DNA of 21,910 nucleotides from CAZALT01 sp964485515 (GTDB lineage: Bacteria; Actinomycetota; Acidimicrobiia; Acidimicrobiales; Acidimicrobilacustridaceae), in the NCBI GenBank assembly GCA_964485515.1, contig CAZALT010000044.1:1-21910 (forward strand). The letters run 5' to 3'. Positions 15,783 through 21,910 of this stretch are shown here, piece by piece. The notes under the pieces were generated by a model. The model worked only from the letters and a program-made list of their open reading frames with translations. It was not told the origin of the DNA and ran no database searches. Position numbers and translations under genes: made by a program. Each line of letters starts with the position of its first letter. Within the stretch, counting starts at the first letter, position 1.

Positions 15783-15802
15783 CGGGCTCTGACGCGAGCC
15801 CG
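15783..15802 (-). terminator. hairpin after the second radical SAM gene
   Basis: CGGGCTC/GAGCCCG is a perfect 7-bp stem with a 6-nt loop, 6 nt past the radical SAM stop codon. It has no U-tract. Its place between a stop codon and a TAGGGT box suggests a terminator or attenuator. Confidence 0.5.
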
Positions 15803-15808
15803 ATGCGG

Positions 15809-17443
15809 TCAGGCGGAGACGTGCGCATCGACATCGGTGCCGCGGGCCGTCTCGGGACGACGGGTGCCGAGGGCGACGGGGACCGGGGTGCTCGGGGCTG
15901 GCGCGACGCGAGCCTCGCGCTCGACACGGCGCTTCTCGGCCCGCTGGCGCGCCCGGATCTGGCGGAGCGCCGCCTTGCGGTGCTTCAGACCGAAGGGGCG
16001 GCCGATGCCCGGGAGCGGCTGGGCCCGCCGCAGGATCGGGTTGATGCCCATGTTCTTGATGTGGTGGAGCATCTGGTACGTGGACAGGTTCTCGTACTTC
16101 AGGGCGTACCAGGCGAAGTGGCCCAGGAACAGGAGGTCGAACAGCACCGGGATCCGGTACTGGCAGAGGAAGGCGAGCGGTCGTTCGGTGCGGGGGAACC
16201 GCATCATCAAGAAGTAGACCTTCTTGAGGTTGACCAGCCGGTCCCGGTCCTCGAGGTCGAGGTACATGTCGTGGTGCAGGGTGGAGTCGAACTCCCGACC
16301 CTCGGGGATGGAGGAGCGGATGTCGTCGTCCTCCAAGATGTTCAGCCCGGGGTAGGGCTGGAAGAACGTCGTCCAGAGGTAGTCGGGGTTCGTCTGGCGG
16401 AAGAACGGGAGCCGCTCCATGTGGTCCTCGAAGCGGTCACCGGGCAGCCCGAAGAAGACGCTGTTGGCGAACTTCACCCCGTACTGGTGCATCCACTCGG
16501 TGATCTGGAGGATGTGGGCGTTGGACACCGGCTTGTTCATGATCGTCCGGCGTTGGTGCTCATCCGCGGTCTCGGTGGCGACGGCGACCCCGTGGACGCC
16601 GGCCTCGGCCAGGCGCCGGATGTCCTCCTCGCGGACGCCGTTGAACTTGAGGTTCGCGGTGAACGGCAGGCCGACCCGGTCCCGGTACTGCTCGAGGAAC
16701 TCGTAGAGCCAGGCCCGGTCGAACCAGAGGACCTCGTCGAGGATGAAGATCGACGTGACCTTGGGGCGGTCCTTCAGGAGGTGGACGATCTCGTCGACGG
16801 CCAGGGTCGGGTTGCGCTTGCGGAGGTAGGTCTTGACCCCGCCGTAGTGGTCGGTGAGGTTGGTGTTCGAGCAGAACGAGCAGCGGAACGGGCAGCCCCG
16901 GCCGCAGCACACCCGGAGGTAGGCGCTCTGGCGGAAGAAGGCGTACTTGTCGTACAGGTCGCGGTCCATGAACGGCAGCTCGTCCATGTCCACCAGCGGT
17001 GCAGGAGGGTTCTTGCGGACACCGTCGGCGGTGCGGACCCACAGGCCGTCGATCGCGCTGTGATCGCCGCGGCGGTCGAGGACACCGCACAGGTCGCGCA
17101 GGGGGTGCTCGCCCTCGCCCGTGGCGATCATGTCGAAGGAGCCCTCGTCCATGATCGAGTCGGGGTTCATGATCACGTGGACGTTGCCGGCGATGGTGAG
17201 GGCGCCGATCTCGTCGCGGACCCGACGGGCGGTGCGCTGGGCCCACGGCACGCTGGGGGACAGGAGCGAGAAGCAGACGACATCGGGTCGGAACCCGGCG
17301 AGCTGGTGGACGAAGCGGTCCGGGTGGCGCTGGTCGTCGAAGAAGAGCTCGACCGTGTGGCCGGCCTCCTTGAGGACGGCCGAGATCGACATGTAGCCGG
17401 CGTATTCGACAAGGACGTCTTGGCACAATGCGACCCGGGCCAT
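15809..17443 (-). CDS. B12-binding-type radical SAM enzyme (second copy)
   Basis: This complete 544-residue protein has an ATG preceded closely by GAGGGGGAGAG. Residues 1-125 form the Rossmann-like cobalamin-type domain (DVVCFSLLSPSVPWAQ and MIATGEGEHPLRDL), but the classical DxHxxG cobalamin ligand motif is not seen. The radical SAM motif is GRGCPFRCSFC with Cys184, Cys188 and Cys191, followed by FILDEVLWF, VAVATETADE and FFGLPGD core segments. The C-terminus after about 480 is Arg-rich then Ala/Pro-rich, probably disordered. It is a different subtype from the 2404 gene (CSN rather than CDW after the third Cys, and no N-terminal winged helix). It probably performs C- or P-methylation or another radical step on a glycan or lipid; the actual substrate is unknown. 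Confidence 0.92.
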   Translation of the reverse strand: MARVALCQDVLVEYAGYMSISAVLKEAGHTVELFFDDQRHPDRFVHQLAGFRPDVVCFSLLSPSVPWAQRTARRVRDEIGALTIAGNVHVIMNPDSIMDEGSFDMIATGEGEHPLRDLCGVLDRRGDHSAIDGLWVRTADGVRKNPPAPLVDMDELPFMDRDLYDKYAFFRQSAYLRVCCGRGCPFRCSFCSNTNLTDHYGGVKTYLRKRNPTLAVDEIVHLLKDRPKVTSIFILDEVLWFDRAWLYEFLEQYRDRVGLPFTANLKFNGVREEDIRRLAEAGVHGVAVATETADEHQRRTIMNKPVSNAHILQITEWMHQYGVKFANSVFFGLPGDRFEDHMERLPFFRQTNPDYLWTTFFQPYPGLNILEDDDIRSSIPEGREFDSTLHHDMYLDLEDRDRLVNLKKVYFLMMRFPRTERPLAFLCQYRIPVLFDLLFLGHFAWYALKYENLSTYQMLHHIKNMGINPILRRAQPLPGIGRPFGLKHRKAALRQIRARQRAEKRRVEREARVAPAPSTPVPVALGTRRPETARGTDVDAHVSA

Positions 17444-17551
17444 CTCTCCCCCTCTCGCGGACGGTGGAGCACATCATGTACCTCGCCCGCGCGCAGTCGG
17501 CATCGAAGGTACCACGGTCGCAGCGGGAGGAGACCGGCCCTGGTCGCGGCG

Positions 17552-17581
17552 TTGACGGCCGAACTGCCCTCGTGGTAGCAC
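17552..17581 (+). promoter_or_regulatory. promoter TTGACG-N18-TAGCAC for the GNAT gene
   Basis: TTGACG (17552-17557) and TAGCAC (17576-17581) are 18 bp apart, with 7 nt then the GTG at 17589. There is no ribosome site, so the transcript is probably leaderless. This is the best -35/-10 pair in the window; TAGCAC departs from TANNNT in its last base. Confidence 0.5.
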
Positions 17582-17588
17582 CAGCCGT

Positions 17589-18608
17589 GTGACGGTTGAC
17601 GTGGGGAACCAGCACCGTCTCCGTGTCGGCGTGCGCCCCCTGGTGGACGAGCTCCCCGACGCCGTGCGGGAGCTGGCACGGGCGTATCCGTACTCCTGGG
17701 CGGAGCCCTACTGCCGGTACGGCTACGACGTGGCCGCCGATGTCACCGAGATCGAGACCGAGGCCCTCGTCGCCGACCCGGGCTCGGTGCTGCTCACGGT
17801 GGACCCGTCGGAGCCGGTCGCGGCGCTCGGCTGGGAGCACATGGCTGAGGAGAGCGCCCACTTCGGCGTGAACGTGGCCCGGGCGGGATCGCTGCTCACT
17901 GCGCCGTCGGTCGATCGGCGGGCGCTGGGCCAAGACCTGTTCGCCGAGCTCCGGAAGCGGTCCGCCGCCGATCTGGTCGTCGCCGAGGTCGACACCCGCG
18001 ACCTCGATGGTCTCGCTGCTGCTGTCGGTGCCGGCTTCGTGCCCGTGGACACCTCGTTGACCTACATCGGCGATTCCGACGAGGGCACCGCCAACCTGCA
18101 CCCGTCGCACGGCTTGACCGTCGACATCGGCTCACCGGCCACCGTGCCGGTCACCGAGGACGAGGTCGCGCTCTCGGTGGAGGTGGCCCGGGCGTCGTTG
18201 CACCTCGACCACTGGCACAGCGACCCCAGGGTGGACAGCGACCGAGCATCGGAGTGGTACGCCACCTGGGTGCAGCGGGCGTTCGAGGGGACGTGGGCCG
18301 ACGTGATCATCCTCGCCCGTCGCGACGGTGTGCTCGTCGGGTTCGGCTGCTTCAAGCGATGGGAGCTCCTCGCGGACCGGTTCGCCATCCCGGTGATGGG
18401 TCGTTCGCTCGCGCTGGCGTTCGGGCCAGAGGCGCGTGGCGCCGGATCCGCCATCACCCACGCGGCCAGTACGGCGAAGCCGCTCGGCTACCGGTTCCTC
18501 GAAGCGCGCACGAGCGTCCGCAACCTCAACCTGAACAACGTGGTCGGTCGCCAGGGCAGCATGCGGCTCGTTCGGTCCGCGCACGTCCTGCACGCCTGGG
18601 CGGGCTGA
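17589..18608 (+). CDS. GNAT-family acyltransferase, two-domain, WecD-like
   Basis: This 339-residue protein starts at a GTG. The C-terminal half is a recognisable GNAT domain: DPRVDSDRASEWYATWV matches the substrate segment of WecD-type sugar N-acetyltransferases, and GPEARGAGSAITHAA is the acetyl-CoA pyrophosphate loop (RGxGS). The N-terminal half (about 10-170) has GAGFVPVDT at its end and looks like a second, degenerate GNAT domain. WecD acetylates a dTDP-aminosugar in surface glycan synthesis, so acyl transfer to an aminosugar fits this locus but is inferred. It is divergent from the second radical SAM gene and appears to be a single-gene unit converging on the third membrane protein gene. 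Confidence 0.8.
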   Translation: MTVDVGNQHRLRVGVRPLVDELPDAVRELARAYPYSWAEPYCRYGYDVAADVTEIETEALVADPGSVLLTVDPSEPVAALGWEHMAEESAHFGVNVARAGSLLTAPSVDRRALGQDLFAELRKRSAADLVVAEVDTRDLDGLAAAVGAGFVPVDTSLTYIGDSDEGTANLHPSHGLTVDIGSPATVPVTEDEVALSVEVARASLHLDHWHSDPRVDSDRASEWYATWVQRAFEGTWADVIILARRDGVLVGFGCFKRWELLADRFAIPVMGRSLALAFGPEARGAGSAITHAASTAKPLGYRFLEARTSVRNLNLNNVVGRQGSMRLVRSAHVLHAWAG

Positions 18609-18675
18609 CTGCTGGGGCCACGCCGAGAGAACGCAGCTGGGCACGGGGCGCTCCGGCGCTGTTCGTGGCGCACGC

Positions 18676-20244
18676 CTAGATCACGGCGAACCGGTGCACT
18701 CCCATCGCGGTGAGGTGCGATACGGCGCCGGCGGCAACACAGACCACCGACCCGGTGAGGATGAGGCGGAACCTCCGCTTGCCAGGTAGGCCGAGTCGGC
18801 GGGCGGCGATGAGCTCCCCGAGCCAGAAGCGAACGGTCAGCACCCAGAGCACGAGCCAGACCCCGAGGAAGGGGAGCAGGAACACGCCGTGGGCGTTCTG
18901 GTCCACCCCCGAGTCATCGACGAGCACCATCATCGCGGTGGCGAACCAGAGCGACTGGACGGTGAGGAAGACGACGGGCTCTCGGTAGAAGCGTGACCGG
19001 CCGACGATGGCGGCGGCGATGGTCGGCACGGCCGTGAGGTAGAAGAACCAGGGCCGGACGAGCATGCTGGACAAGGCCATCTCATGGAACGGGTTGATGG
19101 CCAACCCACTCCCATTGGAGTACTCGGTGAAGACCACCCAGGTCTGCCAGAGGTAGATGGTGGTAGCGGGGATGATCAGCCACCTGGTCGCCGCGGCGAG
19201 CGTTGCCCGTTCCCAGCTTCGATTGCGCACGAGGTAGATCATCAGGCCCGGTACCAGGGCGAAGATGAGGTTCGGGCGCGCCAAGGTGGAGAGCACGGTC
19301 AAGGCGAGGACGGCTGGGCCCAGTCGGTGAAGGCGGTGGTGGGTTGGCGAGGCGATTGGCGCCGCGGCGACCAGTTCGGCCACGTAGGGGATGAGCAGGA
19401 GCGAAGATCCGAACACGAGCAGCATGGTGGGGCTCCACCACACGTGGGGGATCATGACGGGCGTCGGCTCGATGATGCCCGTCGCCGACAACAGGAGGGT
19501 GGGGGTGTCGGTGAGGATCGTGGCCGCGGCGAACGCGACCACCGCACCCCCGTGCAGACCCCGGCGCCCGTAGACCGAGGTCGCGCCGAGGCGCACCAAC
19601 CCGGCTGCCATCATCGCGGCCGCCACCAAGACCGGGACCAGGGGTGCCCAGTGTGCACCGAGGAGCGGCTTGCCCGCCAGGTACAGGTAGTGGAACACCG
19701 GGTGCGGGATGTTCGGTGGCCAGCGCTGCATGCGCTCGGCGAGGTCGATGTGGAGGTAGACGTCGTTGTTGGTGATGACCTGGGCGAGCGGGTCGTGCGC
19801 CAGGCGGAGGTAGATGGGCGCGATGAGCGCACTGCACACGGCGAAGGTCGCCGCTAGCTCCTTTCGCCGTGCACGCCACCAGGCGCTCCGAGGTCGCCGG
19901 TCACGCCATGATCGCGCGGTCAGGAGCGTTCGGATCTTCGGTCCCACCCGCGAGCGCGCCCGCCCGATGGTCGTCCTTCCCCAGCGCAACGCGGCTGCTT
20001 CGGTGCGAAGGGCCCAGCCCGAGAGCGGCGCGATGAGCACGACCAGTTGCACCACGACCGCGATCGCGGCCGACGCCGCGAGCCCGGCTCGAATCCGTCC
20101 CTGCCAGAACAACGCAGCGACGGCCACCGCCACGACCGAGACGACGGCACTTCGCAGGAGGGTCGAAGCTCGAGGGTCGCGCTGGTCGGCGAGTGGGGGC
20201 GATGGCCTGTTGTCGGGGAACGGGGGTTGATCGATGCTGGCCAA
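18676..20244 (-). CDS. multi-pass membrane protein, GT-C-like (copy 3 of 3)
   Basis: This 522-residue protein is read from a TTG, the only plausible start I see, without a ribosome site. It has an extra N-terminal part of about 130 residues compared with copies 1 and 2, with two hydrophobic segments and a basic stretch. After this the family pattern begins: Asn160-Asp161, His165 and Asp167 in the first outer loop, WPPNIPHPVFHYL, then VWWSPT and ARPNLIFALVPG. It is closest in these blocks to copy 2. The function is inferred only from topology and the acidic loop (sugar or phospho-sugar transfer from a lipid carrier). It follows the anchored Thr-rich protein gene, but a strong hairpin lies between them. 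Confidence 0.8.
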   Translation of the reverse strand: MASIDQPPFPDNRPSPPLADQRDPRASTLLRSAVVSVVAVAVAALFWQGRIRAGLAASAAIAVVVQLVVLIAPLSGWALRTEAAALRWGRTTIGRARSRVGPKIRTLLTARSWRDRRPRSAWWRARRKELAATFAVCSALIAPIYLRLAHDPLAQVITNNDVYLHIDLAERMQRWPPNIPHPVFHYLYLAGKPLLGAHWAPLVPVLVAAAMMAAGLVRLGATSVYGRRGLHGGAVVAFAAATILTDTPTLLLSATGIIEPTPVMIPHVWWSPTMLLVFGSSLLLIPYVAELVAAAPIASPTHHRLHRLGPAVLALTVLSTLARPNLIFALVPGLMIYLVRNRSWERATLAAATRWLIIPATTIYLWQTWVVFTEYSNGSGLAINPFHEMALSSMLVRPWFFYLTAVPTIAAAIVGRSRFYREPVVFLTVQSLWFATAMMVLVDDSGVDQNAHGVFLLPFLGVWLVLWVLTVRFWLGELIAARRLGLPGKRRFRLILTGSVVCVAAGAVSHLTAMGVHRFAVI

Positions 20245-20322
20245 CGTAGGAGCCGGGCCTTGCGCGGTGCGACTTCTACCCCGACCTCGTAGACGCCTTG
20301 CGAGGGCGGGATCGCACGGACT

Positions 20323-20350
20323 GCTCGAGGCGGTGCCGTCCGCCTCGAGC
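20323..20350 (-). terminator. strong terminator hairpin
   Basis: GCTCGAGGCGG and CCGCCTCGAGC form a perfect 11-bp stem around a 6-nt loop (TGCCGT on the plus strand), 27 bp past the stop of the 20378-21013 gene. No U-tract follows on either strand. It is the strongest hairpin seen in the window. Confidence 0.7.
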
Positions 20351-20377
20351 TGGTCGGGAGGTCCGATTCGGTGGCCG

Positions 20378-21013
20378 TCAGGGACTCAGGAGCGGGCAGG
20401 TCTGCGCGAGGTGCGTCTTCAGCTCTCCGAGGATCGGTTGGATCACAGGGTCGGTCAAGTCGATGATGGGCAGCGCCAGGTCGATTATGTCCTGCTTCGT
20501 CTGGGTGGCCTCGACCAGCGAAGCGCGCTCGTCGAGGAGCTTGGCGATCGTGGCGTAGGTGCTCCCGGCGTCGGCGAACGTCGTGGCGGCCTTGCGCATC
20601 TCGTCGGCCACGAACGCTCGGACCCGCGGGATGTCGTCGCTGAACTCGGCGCTCACGCGGGCCATCTCCCCCAGGGTCAGGGCGCCTTGGCAGACCGGAT
20701 CTCCCTCCGGGGCGAGGAGCGGGGTGGTCGTGGTCGTCGTGGTCGGCGGGGCAGACGTCGTCGTGGCGAGGGTCCCGTTGTTGAACGGCAAGGTCGTGCC
20801 GCTGCGGCTGTCGGGGCGGGCCAGCGCGAAGGGCGTCGTGTCCAGGCTCTGGTCGCCCTTCCTCAGCCCTGGCGTCGGAGGCAGGCCGGTGTCGTCGATC
20901 GCCGCAGGACGCTGCACCGCGGTGAGCGCTCCCACGCACAAGACGATGAGCAGGGCCGCGACGGCCAGCGTGCTCACACGACCGCCGCCTGGACCTGGGT
21001 TTGGGGACGCCAT
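20378..21013 (-). CDS. membrane-anchored extracytoplasmic protein with Thr-rich linker
   Basis: This 211-residue protein begins at an ATG with GAAGG 8 nt upstream. One hydrophobic segment (about 14-34) acts as a signal anchor; there is no lipobox. A Pro/Thr-rich linker follows, with a run of seven Thr at about 91-97, and then a mostly helical domain (about 106-211) bounded by Cys108 and Cys206, which could form a disulfide outside the cell. The domain is rich in Asp, Glu, Ala and Leu and is not a family I recognise. The layout suggests a domain held off the membrane near the cell wall. It is divergent from the GT2 gene. Confidence 0.7.
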   Translation of the reverse strand: MASPNPGPGGGRVSTLAVAALLIVLCVGALTAVQRPAAIDDTGLPPTPGLRKGDQSLDTTPFALARPDSRSGTTLPFNNGTLATTTSAPPTTTTTTTPLLAPEGDPVCQGALTLGEMARVSAEFSDDIPRVRAFVADEMRKAATTFADAGSTYATIAKLLDERASLVEATQTKQDIIDLALPIIDLTDPVIQPILGELKTHLAQTCPLLSP

Positions 21014-21347
21014 CAGCCAGACCTTCGGCGGGGCGAGCGGGCGGTGTCGGGTCCGCGGCGTCGGCTCGCCCCTTCGTGTGCGCTCATAGCGCCGGACAAG
21101 CTAGTCCAGCCGGCCTGGACAACTCCGGGCAGGGGAGCATCAGATCTTCGACGCGAAACCCGTTCCCGAGCGGCCCATCTCATCCGGCCGGTGCCGTCCG
21201 GCGGCGGGGACCGTGAGCCCCGCCACCGGGATCGGCCGCCTGTGGTTCAATCACGGCCATGTCCCTGGCACCCGTCCACCCGAAGCCCGCCGCTGCGGGT
21301 CGAGGGCGGCGGATCGGCGCCATCGTCATCGTGGCCCGGCGGCGGGT
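21014..21347. other. 334-bp divergent intergenic region
   Basis: This region separates the anchored protein gene (minus) from the GT2 gene (plus). It holds a 6-bp hairpin GTCCAG-ccggc-CTGGAC (21104-21120), a larger GC hairpin (21188-21229) and a 30-codon reading frame (21259-21351). No convincing -35/-10 pair is seen for either gene. Confidence 0.5.
21188..21229. promoter_or_regulatory. GC-rich nested hairpin upstream of the GT2 gene
   Basis: GGCGGGG (21203-21209) pairs with CCCCGCC (21218-21224) around an 8-nt loop, and CCGGT (21188-21192) pairs with ACCGG (21225-21229) outside it. It sits between divergent genes, where a simple end-of-gene terminator is not expected, so a leader or attenuator role for the GT2 transcript is possible. 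Confidence 0.3.
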
Positions 21348-21351
21348 GTGA
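21259..21351 (+). CDS. possible 30-codon leader ORF, coupled to the GT2 gene
   Basis: An ATG at 21259 opens 30 codons ending in a TGA that overlaps the GT2 GTG as GTGA. The peptide is basic (many Arg) with no domain. There is no clear ribosome site; TTCAAT lies 7 nt before the ATG but is a poor -10. The GTGA overlap is the main argument; chance is a real alternative. Confidence 0.25.
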   Translation: MSLAPVHPKPAAAGRGRRIGAIVIVARRRV

Positions 21352-21910
21352 CGGGGGTGCCACCTTCGGCTGCCGGCTCGACGCTGTGCTTCGTGGTCCC
21401 GTTCTGGAACGAGATCGAGGGCGTCGAGGAGTGCGTCCGGCGGATCGCCGAGGCGGCGCGGGCGATGGAGCGGGCGGGGACGTTTCGCGAGGTCCGCCTG
21501 GTCCTGGTGGACGACGGCAGCACGGACGGCACCGGTGCGGCCTTGGCGCGCCACGCGGAGAGCGAGGGCATCGAGGTCGTGCGCCACCCGGTCAACCGGG
21601 GCCTGGGCGCGGCGCTGCGGTCGGGTCTCGCCGCCGTCGATGCCGATTGGGCCTTCTACACCGATGCCGACCTCCCGGTCCGCCCCGAGGTGGCGGGCGA
21701 TGCGTTCCGCCATGCCCAGGCCACCGGCGCCGACGTGGTCTCGTGCATCCGGCGGAACCGCAAGGTGGAAGGCTGGCGGCGGGCGGCCATGACCGGCGCG
21801 TACACCTGGTGCGTTCGCGCGGTGCTGGGCTTGCGGGTGCGGGACGTGAACGCGCCGGCGAAGCTCATCGCGAGCGAGCTCCTCCCCGCGATCGCTCCCG
21901 AGAGCAGCGG
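21348..21910 (+). CDS. family 2 glycosyltransferase, C-terminus cut by window edge
   Basis: About 187 residues are visible from a GTG at 21348 (a GTG at 21357 is also possible). The GT-A fold is clear: FVVPFWNEIEGV opens the nucleotide-sugar domain, LVLVDDGSTDGT carries Asp55-Asp56, HPVNRGLGAALRSGL is the next conserved block, and YTDADLP (Asp106, Asp108) is the metal-binding DxD. This matches enzymes such as dolichyl- or undecaprenyl-phosphate sugar transferases, which load a sugar on a polyprenyl phosphate at the inner membrane face. If so, it would supply lipid-phosphate sugar donors for the three GT-C-like proteins, an inferred link. Its end, and any C-terminal membrane part, lie outside the window. 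Confidence 0.9.
   Translation, partial: MTGVPPSAAGSTLCFVVPFWNEIEGVEECVRRIAEAARAMERAGTFREVRLVLVDDGSTDGTGAALARHAESEGIEVVRHPVNRGLGAALRSGLAAVDADWAFYTDADLPVRPEVAGDAFRHAQATGADVVSCIRRNRKVEGWRRAAMTGAYTWCVRAVLGLRVRDVNAPAKLIASELLPAIAPESS

Noticed and set aside
15766..15927. Upstream ATG for the methyltransferase
   Set aside because: It would overlap the radical SAM gene by over 100 bp and cross a hairpin and a TAGGGT box. The added residues are Pro/Arg-rich and unlike the family.
15683..17578. Long open frame on the plus strand, 631 codons
   Set aside because: It lies opposite the second radical SAM gene, whose protein has clear motifs. The plus-strand translation is low-complexity (Val, Asp, Glu, Leu), as expected for a shadow in GC-rich DNA.
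18617..18669. GCCACG/CGTGGC inverted repeat between convergent genes, considered as a terminator
   Set aside because: The arms are only 6 bp and about 40 nt apart. Small inner repeats do not make a convincing single hairpin.
20725..20770. Tandem GTCGTGGTC-like repeats, considered as a VNTR
   Set aside because: They are the codons of the Thr/Pro linker of the anchored protein, read on the minus strand. The units are irregular.

Overview
This GC-rich window has strongly G/C third codon positions, GTG and TTG starts, leaderless-looking promoters and no U-tracts behind its hairpins. It looks like a chromosomal piece of a high-GC actinobacterium. The protein set (multi-pass GT-C-like proteins, Wzm/Wzt-type exporter, several radical SAM enzymes) would suit an Acidimicrobiia-like lineage, but that placement is a guess. 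I see no rRNA, tRNA, CRISPR array, phage gene or insertion sequence.

Layout. (1) 1-3228, minus strand: a B12-type radical SAM enzyme cut by the left edge, preceded by a PhyH-type Fe(II)/2-oxoglutarate oxygenase. (2) 3297-7508, plus strand: an NRPS-like adenylation-carrier-thioesterase protein, then a radical SAM protein with an N-terminal twitch/SPASM domain, 6 bp apart. (3) 7563-10824, minus strand: a Wzm/TagG-type ABC permease overlapping a double-length Wzt/TagH-type ATPase that carries two complete nucleotide-binding domains. (4) 11033-13172, plus strand: an aspartyl/asparaginyl beta-hydroxylase-fold oxygenase, then a multi-pass membrane protein. (5) 17443-13209, minus strand: a second B12-type radical SAM enzyme, a class I methyltransferase, a second multi-pass membrane protein related to the first, and a small four-helix membrane protein. 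(6) 17589-18608, plus strand: a GNAT acyltransferase. (7) 21013-18676, minus strand: a membrane-anchored Thr-rich protein and a third membrane protein of the same family. (8) 21348 to the right edge, plus strand: a family 2 glycosyltransferase.

Reading as a whole (inference): this is a locus for making, tailoring and exporting a cell-surface glycan or glycolipid. The ABC exporter, the GT2 enzyme and the three GT-C-like proteins supply sugar transfer and transport. Two B12/radical SAM enzymes, one twitch radical SAM enzyme, two unrelated 2-oxoglutarate oxygenases, a methyltransferase, a GNAT and a free-standing A-T-TE protein supply unusual modification. The A domain lacks the Asp that normally holds an alpha-amino group, so the acyl group it loads may not be an ordinary amino acid.

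Transcription seems finely divided. Three genes have the same TAGGGT -10-like hexamer 6-7 nt before the start codon, as expected for leaderless mRNAs. Two of those follow directly after a hairpin at the end of the preceding gene.
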